NCBI GenBank assembly: GCA_015486215.1
Contig: WFSA01000253.1
Span: 1 to 50,320, forward strand
Direction of reading: 5' to 3'
Source: Anaerolineae bacterium
GTDB taxonomy: Bacteria; Chloroflexota; Anaerolineae; Promineifilales; Promineifilaceae
Length of the DNA: 50,320 bases
The notes below the pieces were generated by a model. That model was given only the letters and a program-made list of their open reading frames with translations, was not told the DNA's origin and did not search any database. Positions 32,805 through 40,490 of this stretch are shown here, piece by piece. The position numbers were made by a program, and so were the translations under genes. Each line of letters opens with the position of its first letter. Within the stretch, counting starts at the first letter, position 1.

Positions 32805-33635
32805 ATGGACAAAAAAGAACAGATTATTGCATTCCAAGGAGAGCCGGGCGCGTATTCCGAGCAGGCGATTCGAGAGCATTTTGGAGCGGAAACGGTATCG
32901 CTGCCCTGTCGCTCTTTTGAAGAGATTTTTGCGGCGGTGCGTGACGGCCGTGCGACGCAAGGCATGTTACCAGTAGAAAATTCATTAGCAGGGACGGTTA
33001 TCCCCGCCTATGATTTATTGGTGGATCACGATTTGCGGGTACAGGCGGAAGTCATCGCCCGTGTGGAGCATTGTTTGATGGCGGTGAAGGGAACGGCCGT
33101 TTCCCAAATTCGCCGCGCAAAATCCCATCACCAAGCGTTGGCACAATGCGCCAACACTCTCAAGCGGATGGGGATCGCGCCAGTGGAGCATTACGACACC
33201 GCCGGCGCGGCGCGTGATTTAGCCAATGATCCTGATGGAGAGACGGCCGCTATCGCCAGTGTATTAGCCGCTAAAATTTACGATCTGGAGATTCTAAGCC
33301 GCAATTTAGAAGACGAATCGTTCAACTTCACCCGTTTCTTCGTGCTGGGACGTGAAGACGTACCCCGATCTGGTACGCCAAAAACATCTATCATTTTTAC
33401 CACACGGCACGCACCAGGCGCATTGCACGGGGTGATGGCTGAATTAGCTAAGCGCAACATCAATCTTACCAAGATCGAATCCCGCCCACGCGGCAATCGA
33501 GCGTGGCATTATCTTTTTTATGTTGATTTTGAAGGGCATGAAGATGATAAACCTGTGCAGGAAGCGTTGTTGGGGATTTTAAAGCGTTCCTCTTTTTTGA
33601 AGGTGTTGGGATCGTATCCAGCCGCGAAGCAATGA
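32805..33635 (+). CDS. pheA: Prephenate dehydratase
   Basis: 276 residues from MDKKEQIIAFQGEPGAYSEQ at 32805; an ATG at 32781 or a TTG at 32769 would extend it slightly, and no start has a good SD. It converts prephenate to phenylpyruvate in phenylalanine synthesis. The catalytic domain has GEPGAYSE, PVENSLAGTV and the essential TRF motif in NFTRFFVLG. The ACT domain (about 190-270) holds PGALHGVMAELAKRNINLTKIESRP, whose GALH and ESRP segments bind phenylalanine for feedback inhibition. No other aromatic-pathway gene is adjacent. Confidence 0.95.
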   Translation: MDKKEQIIAFQGEPGAYSEQAIREHFGAETVSLPCRSFEEIFAAVRDGRATQGMLPVENSLAGTVIPAYDLLVDHDLRVQAEVIARVEHCLMAVKGTAVSQIRRAKSHHQALAQCANTLKRMGIAPVEHYDTAGAARDLANDPDGETAAIASVLAAKIYDLEILSRNLEDESFNFTRFFVLGREDVPRSGTPKTSIIFTTRHAPGALHGVMAELAKRNINLTKIESRPRGNRAWHYLFYVDFEGHEDDKPVQEALLGILKRSSFLKVLGSYPAAKQ

Positions 33636-33660
33636 TGACAACGAATTAGGGAAGAAACAA

Positions 33661-34125
33661 ATGAGATTCGCTCACACAAATATAGCGGCAAGAGATTGGA
33701 AAAAAGTGGCTAATTTTTATATCAATGTCTTCGATTGCAAAATCAAACCACCACAAAGAGATTTGTCGGGAGAGTGGCTGGACAAAGCGACGGGGCTTAC
33801 GAACGCAAAGCTGGAAGGTGTTCACCTGTTGCTTCCTGGACATGGCGACAATCCTCCCACATTAGAGATTTTTACCTACGCAGAAATGCACGACACCGCC
33901 CCCATCATGGCAAACTACGCTGGCTTCGCCCATATCGCCTTTGAAGTAAAGGATGTGGATGCAACGATGCAGACTGCGATGGAAAATGGCGCACAAAAAT
34001 TGGGCGAAATCATCAATAGAGAGATCGAAAACGTCGGCCTGTTAAAATTTGTCTACCTCCGCGATCCGGAAGGCAATATCATCGAAATACAATCGTGGGG
34101 CGAGCCAAAGAAGCCACTGTCTTAA
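33661..34125 (+). CDS. VOC-superfamily (glyoxalase/dioxygenase-like) protein
   Basis: 154 residues with two beta-alpha-beta-beta-beta modules: RFAHTNIAARDWKKVANFYINVF at the start and GFAHIAFEVKDVDATMQTAMENGAQ in the middle, ending YLRDPEGNIIEIQSWG. His4, Glu-containing strands, His about 85 and Glu about 145 could bind a metal ion. Members include glyoxalase I, dioxygenases and resistance proteins; the substrate here is unknown. It lies 25 bases after pheA with an AGGGAAG-type SD, probably co-transcribed. Confidence 0.85.
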   Translation: MRFAHTNIAARDWKKVANFYINVFDCKIKPPQRDLSGEWLDKATGLTNAKLEGVHLLLPGHGDNPPTLEIFTYAEMHDTAPIMANYAGFAHIAFEVKDVDATMQTAMENGAQKLGEIINREIENVGLLKFVYLRDPEGNIIEIQSWGEPKKPLS

Positions 34126-34184
34126 AAGAATAATCGGCAGATTTCACAGATTAGCGCAGATTGAATGTTTTTATCTGCGTCAAT

Positions 34185-34296
34185 GTATCTTCTCAATAAA
34201 TCGTGGACAAGACTTGACAAATTTCATCAGCACTTTATTTTACACGAGTATCATTAGGAAAATTTGTCAAGTCTCCCCAGAATACTGAAAAGATAC
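34185..34296. mobile_element. MITE, GTATCTTCTCA superfamily, type A (copy A4)
   Basis: 112 bp with start GTATCTTCTCA and end TGAAAAGATAC, and the perfect 8-bp duplication GCGTCAAT at 34177-34184 and 34297-34304. The insertion split a CGCAGATT/AATCTGCG intergenic inverted repeat, whose halves remain at 34138-34184 and 34297-34325. Confidence 0.92.
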
Positions 34297-34397
34297 GCGT
34301 CAATCTGCGAAATCTGCGAGCAATTTCTTGTAATGGCTCCATCTACCGTTCTCTTTTTCCTTGACCAACATTAAAGTGATACGAAACGGCCGTTTTA

Positions 34398-34406
34398 TGC
34401 TATACT
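34398..34406 (+). promoter_or_regulatory. Putative extended -10 promoter of proS
   Basis: TGCTATACT is a good extended -10 box about 110 bases before the proS start. No convincing -35 box is at the right distance. An AACGGCCGTT palindrome ends 3 bases upstream of the TG. The leader up to 34514 is unassigned. Confidence 0.5.
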
Positions 34407-34514
34407 TTCCCCGCTTTCGCCGCCATTTATCAAGGGGGCGATCTGATTACTAAACCGTACAACGCTTAATTACACATTCTAGCTACCTGACACTTTTTAT
34501 TTGGACATGGAATT

Positions 34515-36242
34515 ATGAAACTTTCAAAATCATTCGGCAAAACAGTACGCGAAGCACCAGCCGACGCGGACATGATCAGTCACCAACTCCTTATTCGCGC
34601 CAATTTTATCCGCTCAACCGGCGCGGGAATCTACACCTTTATGCCGTTTGGCTACCGCGTCATTCGCAAAATTTGGGCAATCATGTCCGACGAAATGGAT
34701 AAAATCAACGGGCAAGAATTATGGATGCCCAATCTCCATCCAGCCCCCCTGTGGCAGGCGACAGGGCGATGGGACAGCGTGGACGTGCTGTTCAAACTCA
34801 AAACGGGCAGCCGTGAGTACGCACTTTCTGCCACCCACGAAGAGATCGTCGTCGATTTGGCATTGCGCGAAATCAGCAGCTACCGTGATATGCCGCAGAT
34901 GATCTACCACATCAGCAAAAAATTCCGCGATGAGCGGCGGGCGCGGGGCGGCTTAATTCGGCTGCGCGAATTTGTGATGAAAGATGCGTACAGTCTGGAC
35001 GTAAACGAAGCTGCACTGGACGAGTATTATCCTGAAATGGTGCAGGCATATTTCAACATTTTTGAGCGGTGCGGGGTGACGGTAACGGCCGTTAATGCTG
35101 ATTCTGGCAATATGGGCGGCACCGCCTCGCAAGAGTTCGTCGTCATCCATGAGCAGGGAGAAGACAGTTTCATCGCTTGTGACAATTGCGATTACGCGGC
35201 CAATGTTGAAGCCGCCTCATTCGTGCGCGAAGGAGAAAAACCGTCCCAATTGAATGAATTGGTCAAAGTTCTCACCCCCAATTGCAAAACCATCGCCCAA
35301 GTGGCCGCTTTTATCGGTGTGGAGACGAGCCAAACCAATAAAGCGGTCTTTTATTGGTGGACAATGCCGGGCAAAGAGGAAAACGGCCGTTTTGTTTTCG
35401 GTCTCACACGCGGCGATTTGGATATTAACGAGACAAAATTACGGAACGCACTCGGCGGCGGGGAATTGCGGGCAGCGACGGAAGAGGAGATCATCGCCAT
35501 TAGCGCAACGCCCGGCTACGCCTCTCCCATCGGCTTGAACGTCGCCAAAGATTTTGAAGATGACGGCGTATTGGTCATCGCCGATCCTTCGATAGAAGCG
35601 GGCGGCAACTTTGTTGTCGGCGCAAACGATCACGAATACCATTTCACAGGAGCGAATTACCCGCGTGATTTCGCCATCACAACGATGGCCGACATCGCCC
35701 AAGCAGAAACGGGGCATCATTGCCCGCAATGTGACGGGCGCATCACCGCCCATCGCGCCATCGAAGCGGGACATTGTTTCAAACTCGGCACGCGCTACAG
35801 CGAGGCTGTCGAAGCGACATTCTTGGATGAAAACGGCCGTCCGCAACCGATTTTTATGGGGTCTTACGGCATCGGGCTGGACAGATTATTGGCGATTATC
35901 GTGGAAGAGCATCACGACAAAAACGGTATCATCTGGCCGGCTGAGGTCGCGCCTTATGATATTCACCTGCTGCATATTGGCAAAGATGAGGAGGTGTTGG
36001 AAACGGCCGTTTCTCTTTACACCGATCTACAAAAAGCGGGCTTTGACGTGTTATATGATGATCGAAACGCACGGCCGGGATTCAAATTCAAAGATGCCGA
36101 TCTCATTGGCTTGCCATGGCGAGTCACGGTGGGCAAGCGCGGCTTGGCAGAAGGAAATGTGGAAGTGAAGAAACGGGATGCGGATGAACGGCAGTTGATT
36201 CCTGTCGGGCAGCTGATTCAGTTTTTGATTGATAATCGGTGA
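34515..36242 (+). CDS. proS: Prolyl-tRNA synthetase, bacterial type
   Basis: 575 residues. Class II synthetase that charges tRNA-Pro. Motif 1 region near residues 50-70, motif 2 FRDERRARGGLIRLREFVMKD (about 135-155), and motif 3 GSYGIGLDRLLAIIVEEHHD (about 448-467). Between motifs 2 and 3 lies the bacterial editing insertion (about 225-400), which removes misacylated Ala. The C-terminal anticodon-binding domain (480-570) has VLYDDRNARPGFKFKDADLIG. The motif 2 Cys-pair region CDNCDYAANVEAA precedes the insertion. A terminator-like hairpin follows. Single-gene transcript. Confidence 0.97.
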   Translation: MKLSKSFGKTVREAPADADMISHQLLIRANFIRSTGAGIYTFMPFGYRVIRKIWAIMSDEMDKINGQELWMPNLHPAPLWQATGRWDSVDVLFKLKTGSREYALSATHEEIVVDLALREISSYRDMPQMIYHISKKFRDERRARGGLIRLREFVMKDAYSLDVNEAALDEYYPEMVQAYFNIFERCGVTVTAVNADSGNMGGTASQEFVVIHEQGEDSFIACDNCDYAANVEAASFVREGEKPSQLNELVKVLTPNCKTIAQVAAFIGVETSQTNKAVFYWWTMPGKEENGRFVFGLTRGDLDINETKLRNALGGGELRAATEEEIIAISATPGYASPIGLNVAKDFEDDGVLVIADPSIEAGGNFVVGANDHEYHFTGANYPRDFAITTMADIAQAETGHHCPQCDGRITAHRAIEAGHCFKLGTRYSEAVEATFLDENGRPQPIFMGSYGIGLDRLLAIIVEEHHDKNGIIWPAEVAPYDIHLLHIGKDEEVLETAVSLYTDLQKAGFDVLYDDRNARPGFKFKDADLIGLPWRVTVGKRGLAEGNVEVKKRDADERQLIPVGQLIQFLIDNR

Positions 36243-36305
36243 CAACAACGGATTATAGAAATGAATGGATACCCGTATTCGTTCATTTCCAAAATTTACC
36301 TATAT

Positions 36306-36342
36306 AAAGGAAAACGGCCGTCTAAGACGGCCGTTTTCCTTT
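36306..36342 (+). terminator. Terminator-like hairpin of proS made of two ACGGCCGT palindromes
   Basis: 18-base exact arms (AAAGGAAAACGGCCGTCT and its complement) with a one-base loop, 64 bases after the proS stop. The 3' arm ends in TTTTCCTTT. Each arm contains ACGGCCGT. A MITE is inserted directly behind it and duplicated the end of the right arm. Confidence 0.75.
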
Positions 36343-36347
36343 ACAAC

Positions 36348-36457
36348 GCATCTTCTCAATAAATCGTGGACAAGACTTGACAAACTTCATCAGCACTTTA
36401 TTTTACACGAGTATCATTAGGAAAATTTGTCAAGTCTCCCCAGAATACTGAGAAGAT
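36348..36457. mobile_element. MITE, GTATCTTCTCA superfamily, type A (copy A5)
   Basis: Start GCATCTTCTCA, end TGAGAAGAT, shared type A interior. CCTTTACAAC lies on both sides (36338-36347 and 36458-36467), a 10-base duplication; the terminal AC of the right end is lost, so the exact boundary is uncertain. Confidence 0.85.
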
Positions 36458-36518
36458 CCTTTACAACACAGTTTAACAACACTCTAGTACACGCTGGCGG
36501 AAGTCTTTGTATCTTATT

Positions 36519-36592
36519 TGTTGCGGGAATCAGAATTCCCGCAACTCCCATCAGATAGGTATCGGGAATTCCGATTCCCGATACAGGCGGCG
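36519..36592. repeat. Two small hairpins of REP type
   Basis: TTGCGGGAAT/ATTCCCGCAA and TATCGGGAAT/ATTCCCGATA inverted repeats side by side, between convergent proS and sufU. They may end the suf transcript. The rest of the gap to 36641 shows nothing else. Confidence 0.5.
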
Positions 36593-36641
36593 TATATCAT
36601 CTAAGAACTTAGGCCAAGCAATACTAGTCTAGCTCAATCCT

Positions 36642-37049
36642 CTAGCTTCTAGCTTCCCGCATAGCTATCTTATCAGGAATGCCGTACGCGCCCGCTTTTA
36701 GCACCTTAAATGATAAAAGCGCACATTTTACCCGTGCCATGCTCAGCGGTACGCCGATCAATTCCAGCAATCTCTCTTTGGGGAACGCTTTCACCTCTGC
36801 TAAGGTCATCCCGATCACTTCGTCTGCCAACAGAGAAGCGGAGGCTTGACTGATGGAGCAGCCGTCGCCGCTCCATGCGATGTCGGAGATACGGCCGTTG
36901 TCATCCAGCCGTGCATCCATCCGAATCATATCCCCGCATAGCGGATTATCCTCTTCATAAGAGAAATCGTTCGGCTCTAATGTGCCAAAATGCAACGGAT
37001 TTTGGTACAGATCAATAATTTGTTCGCGGTAAATGCTTTCATCAAACAT
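36642..37049 (-). CDS. sufU: SufU-type iron-sulfur scaffold / sulfur acceptor
   Basis: 135 residues of the IscU/NifU-N fold. The three conserved Cys are present in NPLCGD (residue 38), GDGCSIS (about 64) and RVKCALLS (about 106), with Asp after the first Cys. The insertion between the second and third Cys typical of SufU is present. SufU takes sulfur from SufS, with zinc at its active site in Bacillus, and feeds Fe-S assembly on SufBCD. Last gene of the suf run on this strand; the broken xisI lies between it and sufS. Confidence 0.92.
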   Translation of the reverse strand: MFDESIYREQIIDLYQNPLHFGTLEPNDFSYEEDNPLCGDMIRMDARLDDNGRISDIAWSGDGCSISQASASLLADEVIGMTLAEVKAFPKERLLELIGVPLSMARVKCALLSFKVLKAGAYGIPDKIAMREARS

Positions 37050-37072
37050 AATTTTGTTGTGTTTATACTTTT

Positions 37073-37408
37073 TTAAGCAACGGCAAATTCTGTAAACGGC
37101 CGTTTGAAGGGTGATTGGAAACCTAACACAATATCCGTCTTGGGAATGCCCCGCTCAACCAGTTCGTGAGCAATCCTGCTTTCAGTCATATTGCGCTGAA
37201 TCCAAATTTTATTATTCTGAATATCAATGTGCATGATAACGCTATACACGCGGTCAAAATCACCACGCCAACCCACATCAACCAATTGATAATGATCATG
37301 TTCGTCATCAAATATAAGCTGCGTCTCAATATCTTCATCCATAAGCAACGCCGCATATTCATGCAAAAGAGACTTTACCTGTTAACGCTTATTTTCTGTG
37401 GTTACCAT
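37073..37408 (-). pseudogene. xisI: xisI-like gene interrupted by an in-frame stop
   Basis: XisI was named in cyanobacteria as a factor controlling fdxN element excision; the XisH/XisI pair is widespread and its general role is unknown. The natural start appears to be ATG 37408, overlapping the end of xisH, reading MVTTENKR then TAA (37382-37384), then QVKSLLHEYAALLMDED in the same frame. Family members read straight through this point, so a single nonsense change (for example CAA to TAA) breaks the gene. Downstream the family core is intact: DEHDHYQLVDVGWRG, VIMHIDIQNNKIWIQ, ELVERGIPKTDIVLGFQ. Reinitiation at TTG 37366 could give 97 residues without the N-terminal helix. Confidence 0.8.
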
Positions 37409-37812
37409 AGCACAATCTCCTCTGATTTTGGATCATAAACGATCAGTTGAACTTTATAACGAATCAAACGCTCATTGATGAAGTCGATAATGAAAAACTG
37501 TTTATAACTATCTACAGGTACGGCGAAAAATAAGACACGATCTGGCTCTTTGATTTCTAATAAATCACGGTAATTGATAAATTGACCTAAGGCTGGATGG
37601 AACTCACTAATCGCGGAGTCACCCAAAAAACTTTTGACCTTCACAGCTATCTTGTCGCTGCCTTTTTCTGCGGTAATCAGACGCTCTGCACCTAAATCAA
37701 TTTGCATAGAAATACCGCCTATATCAAATGCAAGCGGATCATGGGTGATATGCCATGCCTCTTTTTGTAGAGCATGCTTAACAGCATCGTGAAAAAAATC
37801 TCTTCCCACCAT
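37402..37812 (-). CDS. xisH: XisH-family protein with altered nuclease-like motif
   Basis: 136 residues, family length. Landmarks: MVGRDFFHDAVKHALQKEAW, THDPL, IDLGAERLITAEKGSDKIAV, SEFHPALGQFINYRDLLE, DRVLFFAVP and LIVYDPKSEEIVLW. The family has an Asp...Glu-x-Lys pattern like PD-(D/E)XK nucleases (Asp39, then usually AVExKSF). Here Lys58 stands where Glu is normal (IAVKVKSF), so metal-dependent cleavage, if that is the function, is doubtful. Its stop overlaps the xisI start. It lies between sufS and sufU on the same strand, an unusual place; the pair is probably a passenger. Confidence 0.87.
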   Translation of the reverse strand: MVGRDFFHDAVKHALQKEAWHITHDPLAFDIGGISMQIDLGAERLITAEKGSDKIAVKVKSFLGDSAISEFHPALGQFINYRDLLEIKEPDRVLFFAVPVDSYKQFFIIDFINERLIRYKVQLIVYDPKSEEIVLW

Positions 37813-37835
37813 GTTTATATTCTACAACATTAACC

Positions 37836-39062
37836 TTACAAACGGAATAATTTACGAATACGATTCAAACTATCTACTAGTTTGTCAACCTCATCAGTGG
37901 TGGTGTGGATGTAGAAGCTGGCGCGGGTGGTGGCATTGATGCCAAATTTTTTATGCAGCGGCATGGCGCAATGATGCCCTGCCCGTACCGCAATCCCGTC
38001 CTTGTCGAGCAGGTCGGCGATGTCATGCGGATGCAGCCCTTCAATGGTGAACGCGGCCACACCGCCGCGCTTCCCTGCTGGCGGCCCCCATAGCTTTAAC
38101 CCTTTTACTTCGCTCAACTCTTCCAGCGCGTAAGTGGTGATGAACTGCTCGTAAGCGTGAATCTCTTCCATCCCCAATTCATTTAGATAATCAACGGCCG
38201 CTCCAAACCCAATCCCTTCGGCGATGGCGGGCGTGCCAGCCTCAAATTTATGGGGTAAATCGGCAAAAGTAGAGCCTTCAAAAGTCACTTTACGAATCAT
38301 ATCACCGCCGCCCATGAAGGGGGGCATCGCTTCCAAGAGGGCGCGTTTGCCGTACAGCCCGCCTATGCCGGTGGGGCCGCACATTTTATGGCTGGAAAAA
38401 GCGAACAAATCGCAATCCCACGCTTGCACATCGACGGGCATATGGGGGACTGCTTGTGCGCCGTCCACCATCGCCAATGCGCCGACGGCGTGGGCGGCAG
38501 CGACTAATTTCTTGATGGGATTGATGGTGCCGAAGACGTTGGAAACGGCCGTAAAGCTCAATATCTTTGTCCGCTCCGTCAACAGTTCATCCAGCGTGGA
38601 TAAATCCAAAAAGCCATCGGCGGTGACGGGGATATAACGCACAATCGCCTCTTTTTCTTCGGCCAATAATTGCCACGGGACGATATTGGCGTGATGCTCC
38701 ATCTCGGTGAGCAGAATTTCGTCGCCTGCGTTGATATTGGCACGTCCCCAACTGTAGGCCGCCAGATTGAACGCTTCGGTCGTGTTGCGGACAAAGATGA
38801 GTTCGGCCGATTCGCGGGCGTTGATGAAACGGGCGACCTTGCCGCGGGCGGCTTCGTAAGCGTTGGTCGCGTCTTCGCTAAAGCGATAGATGCCGCGATG
38901 GACATTGGCGTTGATGGTGCGGTAATACCTGTTCATCGCCTCGATAACGGCCGTTGGCTTTTGCGAAGAAGCCGCACTATCTAAAAAAACAAGCGGCGTA
39001 TCAGGATACGCCTCCACATCTAATATGGGAAAATCGGCACGGACTTTATTTACATCTAACAT
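37836..39062 (-). CDS. sufS: Cysteine desulfurase SufS
   Basis: 408 residues, type II desulfurase. It removes sulfur from cysteine as a persulfide for Fe-S assembly, with PLP in the cytoplasm. FLDSAASSQKP at the N-terminus, NTTEAFNLAAYSWG, EMEHHANIVPWQLL, the PLP Lys in FSSHKMCGPTGIGGLYG, and the catalytic Cys in VRAGHHCAMPLHKKFG near the C-terminus. It cooperates with SufU encoded further down. It is separated from sufD by a 72-base gap with a GC-rich hairpin. Confidence 0.97.
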   Translation of the reverse strand: MLDVNKVRADFPILDVEAYPDTPLVFLDSAASSQKPTAVIEAMNRYYRTINANVHRGIYRFSEDATNAYEAARGKVARFINARESAELIFVRNTTEAFNLAAYSWGRANINAGDEILLTEMEHHANIVPWQLLAEEKEAIVRYIPVTADGFLDLSTLDELLTERTKILSFTAVSNVFGTINPIKKLVAAAHAVGALAMVDGAQAVPHMPVDVQAWDCDLFAFSSHKMCGPTGIGGLYGKRALLEAMPPFMGGGDMIRKVTFEGSTFADLPHKFEAGTPAIAEGIGFGAAVDYLNELGMEEIHAYEQFITTYALEELSEVKGLKLWGPPAGKRGGVAAFTIEGLHPHDIADLLDKDGIAVRAGHHCAMPLHKKFGINATTRASFYIHTTTDEVDKLVDSLNRIRKLFRL

Positions 39063-39069
39063 GAGGGGT

Positions 39070-39130
39070 GTAGGGGCGACCCGCTGGGTCGCCCAGAATT
39101 AAGCGGGCGACCCAGCGGGTCGCCCCCTAC
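39070..39130. repeat. GC-rich inverted repeat between sufD and sufS
   Basis: GGGGCGACCCGCTGGGTCGC on the left and GCGACCCAGCGGGTCGCCCC on the right, with about 13 bases between. The stem is near perfect. A shorter related piece is at 26604-26627. It may attenuate transcription or protect the upstream mRNA. Confidence 0.7.
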
Positions 39131-39134
39131 AGGG

Positions 39135-40448
39135 TTACAAATTTAACTTTTCAACAATGCGGCCAAAGATGCGGTCGCGCACACCTTCGACGGGAATACG
39201 GCGCATGAGCGGATCGAAGAATCCTTGTACCGACATTTCGATGGCGGTATTGCGCTCAATGCCGCGACTCATCAGGTAGAAAATCTCTTCGGGATCGATA
39301 TTGCCCATCGCCGAAGCGTGGGTGCAAGCCACATCATCCGCTTGAATCTCTAAGCCGGGAATGGAATCGGCGCGGGCGGTGCTGTCCAGCATCAAGTTAC
39401 GATTCGCTTGGAAGCCGTCAATCCGCTGCGAGCCGGGCAGGGCGCGAATCATCCCTTGCCAAACGGTGCGCGAATTCTCTTTTAATGCCCCTTTGTATAG
39501 CAAATCGCTGTTTGTGTCGGCGGCGTTATGGTTTTGTTCGGTGTCAAGATCGAGATGTTGACGGCCGTTGGTGAAGAAAATACCGCTCATCCGTCCCCAG
39601 CCGCCGCGCTCGTCAAGCTCCAATGTTTGGAACGCCTTCGTCATGCGCGATCCCATCATGCTGGTGACCCAATCCAAACGGCCGTCGCGTCCCACGCGCC
39701 CCCGTTCGTGATTGAACTGCCACACATTATCGCCAAAATCCTGCAAACCTGCATAAACAAGGCTGGCATTATCGCCAACGAGCAGTTCGATCACCCCATT
39801 GTGCAAAACCTGCCCCTCTCCAGAAGGAGAAGCGTACTCGTCAATGAAAACCGCTTCGCTGCTCTCTTCCATCACCACGAGCGTGTGGGTGAAGGTTCGG
39901 CCGCTGGCGTTCCACAAAACAGTGTGGAGCGGGGCGGCGGCGTGGACGTTACGCGGCACGTATAAGAATGTGCCGCCGCGCCAAAACGCGCCGTGCATGG
40001 CGGCGAATTTGCCTTCATCCACCGTCACCCCATCACGCATAAAATGTTTTTTGATGAGGTCGGGATGGTCGGCAACGGCCGTGTGCATGTCACAAAAGAT
40101 GACCCCTTGCGCCTTTAATTCATCGCTAATAACGAAATCGGCGACGATACCGTCAACTTGGAGCATATTGCCACCAGTCTCGTCTTCGGTTAATTGTTGA
40201 TTGAGGAAGGATGGCAGGGCGGCGGTGGATACGGCCGTTTCCCCATTCAATAATGGATTGATTTCATCCAGTTTCAAACGGCGCAAGCTAGTACGCCGCC
40301 ACGCCTCATCATTGATCGTCGGCATCGGCCCGTTTTCATACACACCAAACGCCTTCAATCGGAATTCCAGCATCCACTCTGGTTCATCAAGCGATGCGGA
40401 AAGTTGTCTTACTGCGTCTTCTGTAAACATAGTTTTTACAATTAGCAA
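39135..40448 (-). CDS. sufD: Fe-S assembly scaffold subunit SufD
   Basis: 437 residues with the SufBD beta-helix fold. Core segments: FLYVPRNVHAAAPLHTVLWN, HNGVIELLVGDNASLVYAGLQD, GIFFTNGRQHLDLDTEQNHNAADTNSD broken over two strands, and the conserved C-terminal ADDVACTHASAMGNIDPEEIFYLMSRGI with its Cys and His, residues that in SufD help bind nascent iron or cluster. It forms the SufBC2D complex. A 42-base gap with an AATGAACAA hairpin lies between it and sufB. Confidence 0.95.
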   Translation of the reverse strand: MLIVKTMFTEDAVRQLSASLDEPEWMLEFRLKAFGVYENGPMPTINDEAWRRTSLRRLKLDEINPLLNGETAVSTAALPSFLNQQLTEDETGGNMLQVDGIVADFVISDELKAQGVIFCDMHTAVADHPDLIKKHFMRDGVTVDEGKFAAMHGAFWRGGTFLYVPRNVHAAAPLHTVLWNASGRTFTHTLVVMEESSEAVFIDEYASPSGEGQVLHNGVIELLVGDNASLVYAGLQDFGDNVWQFNHERGRVGRDGRLDWVTSMMGSRMTKAFQTLELDERGGWGRMSGIFFTNGRQHLDLDTEQNHNAADTNSDLLYKGALKENSRTVWQGMIRALPGSQRIDGFQANRNLMLDSTARADSIPGLEIQADDVACTHASAMGNIDPEEIFYLMSRGIERNTAIEMSVQGFFDPLMRRIPVEGVRDRIFGRIVEKLNL

Positions 40449-40490
40449 TTAGCAATGAACAATGAACAAATTGTTCATTATTCATTATTA
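40440..40490. repeat. Intercistronic hairpin between sufB and sufD
   Basis: AATGAACAATGAACAA pairs with TTGTTCATTATTCATT. It is related to the tadA-tadB hairpin at 14788-14814. Confidence 0.55.

Noticed and set aside
34407-34514. T-box riboswitch before proS
   Set aside because: The leader is only about 100 bases and shows no T-box sequence (AGGGUGGNACCGCG-like) or antiterminator.
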